Source: an uncultured Ruminococcus sp. (GTDB lineage: Bacteria > Bacillota_A > Clostridia > Oscillospirales > Ruminococcaceae). From it: DNA of 6,400 bases. Location: assembly GCA_902782875.1 (NCBI GenBank), contig CACZPE010000290.1, positions 1 through 6,400 of the forward strand, given 5' to 3'. Position numbers and translations under genes: made by a program. Each line of letters opens with the position of its first letter. The stretch's first letter is position 1. This document shows, in pieces, positions 5,609 through 6,400 of the stretch. A model generated the notes under the pieces. That model was given only the letters and a program-made list of their open reading frames with translations. It was not told where the DNA came from and did no database searches.

Positions 5609-6400
5609 TCAAAGAGCATTGACGATCGATTTGAAATGATCTCCTCTTTCTTCAAACATCCTGTACATATCAAAGCTTGCGCACGCAGGTGACAGAGATA
5701 CGATATCTCCGCTTACAGCTTTGTCATGAGCGGTTTTCACAGCCTCTTCCATACCGCTTACTATGATTATCTCGGGCTTTCCGTCTGCGTAGTTATCTGC
5801 AGCCATAACTGCATCCCTTATCTTTTCTCTTGTCTGACCCATGAGTATCAGCAGCTTTACCTTCTCACACACAAGATGTGCCATAGGCTCAAAGGATATG
5901 CCCTTGTCAGAGCCGCCCATGATCATGATCTGCTTCTGATCGAATGTGTTGAGGCAGGCTATGACCCTTGTAGGGCTTGAGGCAATGGAATTATTGTAGT
6001 ACTTTACGCCGTCAAGCTCTCTTACAAGCTCTATTCTGTGCTCCACACCGCCGAATTCCCTTGCGGTCTTCCTTATGGTATCAAGCTTTACCTTTCCCCA
6101 TGTGAGGGCTATTGCTGTAAGATAATTCTCGACATTGTGCATGCCGGGTATCTTTATATCGTGCATATCGAGTACTTCTGTTATACTGCCGTGGTCATTG
6201 TAGCAGAGTATGCCGTTATCATCAAGGAACGCACCGTTGTCTACTTTTTCATAGCGGCTGAAATATGCAAGCTTTCCTCTTACAAGAGGAGCCAGATCAC
6301 GCGCAGTCTTGTTGTCATAGGAAAGCACTGCGGTAGAAAATGCATTCTGATGCAGGAGGATATTTGCCTTTGAATCTATATATTCCTGCATATCCTTGTG
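5609..6400 (-). CDS. murD: UDP-N-acetylmuramoyl-L-alanine--D-glutamate ligase, C-terminal part (5' end outside window)
   Basis: MurD is a cytosolic ATP-dependent ligase that adds D-glutamate to UDP-MurNAc-L-Ala in peptidoglycan precursor synthesis. The frame is open to the window edge: His-Lys-Asp precede the Met at 6391, so that Met is internal, and 263 of roughly 450 residues are visible. Counting from the first visible codon, motifs are HKDMQEYIDSKANI (1-14, end of the central ATPase domain), GMHNVENYLTA (86-96), VEHRIE (119-124), YYNNSIASSPTR (134-145), GGSDKG (162-167) and LSPACASFDMYRMFEERGD (236-254). The last two carry equivalents of Escherichia coli Lys348, Ser415 and Phe422, which bind D-Glu. 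The NSIASSP segment, in place of the DSKATN of E. coli, looks like a variant common in Clostridia, with Ser where E. coli has Thr321. The stop is a TGA at 5611-5609. It is the first visible gene of the operon. Confidence 0.96.
   Translation of the reverse strand, partial: HKDMQEYIDSKANILLHQNAFSTAVLSYDNKTARDLAPLVRGKLAYFSRYEKVDNGAFLDDNGILCYNDHGSITEVLDMHDIKIPGMHNVENYLTAIALTWGKVKLDTIRKTAREFGGVEHRIELVRELDGVKYYNNSIASSPTRVIACLNTFDQKQIMIMGGSDKGISFEPMAHLVCEKVKLLILMGQTREKIRDAVMAADNYADGKPEIIIVSGMEEAVKTAHDKAVSGDIVSLSPACASFDMYRMFEERGDHFKSIVNAL

Noticed and set aside
5594..5612. Upstream starts TTG 5612 and ATG 5609 for the first M42 gene
   Set aside because: No ribosome site precedes them, whereas AAAGG is well placed for the ATG at 5594. 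The TGATG overlap with murD keeps ATG 5609 as a minor possibility.

Overview
This 6.4 kb window looks like the chromosome of an anaerobic Gram-positive bacterium of the class Clostridia, probably a Ruminococcus-like member of the Oscillospiraceae. That is inferred from low-to-mid GC content, heavy use of ATA (Ile) and AGA (Arg) codons, AAGGAG/AGGTGAT-type Shine-Dalgarno sequences, tightly packed genes and the Clostridia-like MurD sequence. Genus level is a guess.

Layout: two transcription units converge. On the + strand, positions 1-480 hold the 3' end of a polyprenyl-phosphate sugar-1-phosphate transferase, the enzyme that starts an exopolysaccharide, capsule or glycan repeat unit on the membrane. 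On the - strand, from 6400 down to 704, seven genes run the same way with gaps or overlaps of only -11 to +18 nt: murD (partial, peptidoglycan precursor synthesis), two tandem and clearly different M42 metallo-aminopeptidases, a divergent GNAT-like protein of unknown role, cobD (threonine-phosphate decarboxylase), cbiC/cobH (precorrin-8 methylmutase) and a RimJ/RimL-type acetyltransferase. This looks like one operon ending at a strong terminator at 659-690. Its promoter lies outside the window.

The only real non-coding stretch is 481-703. It holds a possible weak terminator just after the sugar transferase, then a near-consensus sigma-A promoter on the + strand (TTGATT, 17 nt, TATAAT; 561-589), and about 70 nt further on the GC-rich terminator. 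No plausible protein gene lies between promoter and terminator. The transcript would be about 95 nt, with a 5' hairpin, an unpaired CU-rich middle and a terminator hairpin, which is the usual layout of a small regulatory RNA. This is the most novel-looking item in the window, and it is a prediction from sequence only.

How the genes fit together: cbiC acts in corrin-ring synthesis and cobD makes the aminopropanol-phosphate linker for the nucleotide loop, so they belong to one pathway (cobalamin), although most of its other enzymes are not here. The M42 peptidases would finish peptide degradation in the cytosol, and murD adds D-Glu to the peptidoglycan precursor. No obvious single process unites the operon. 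No mobile elements, CRISPR arrays, tRNA or rRNA genes were seen.
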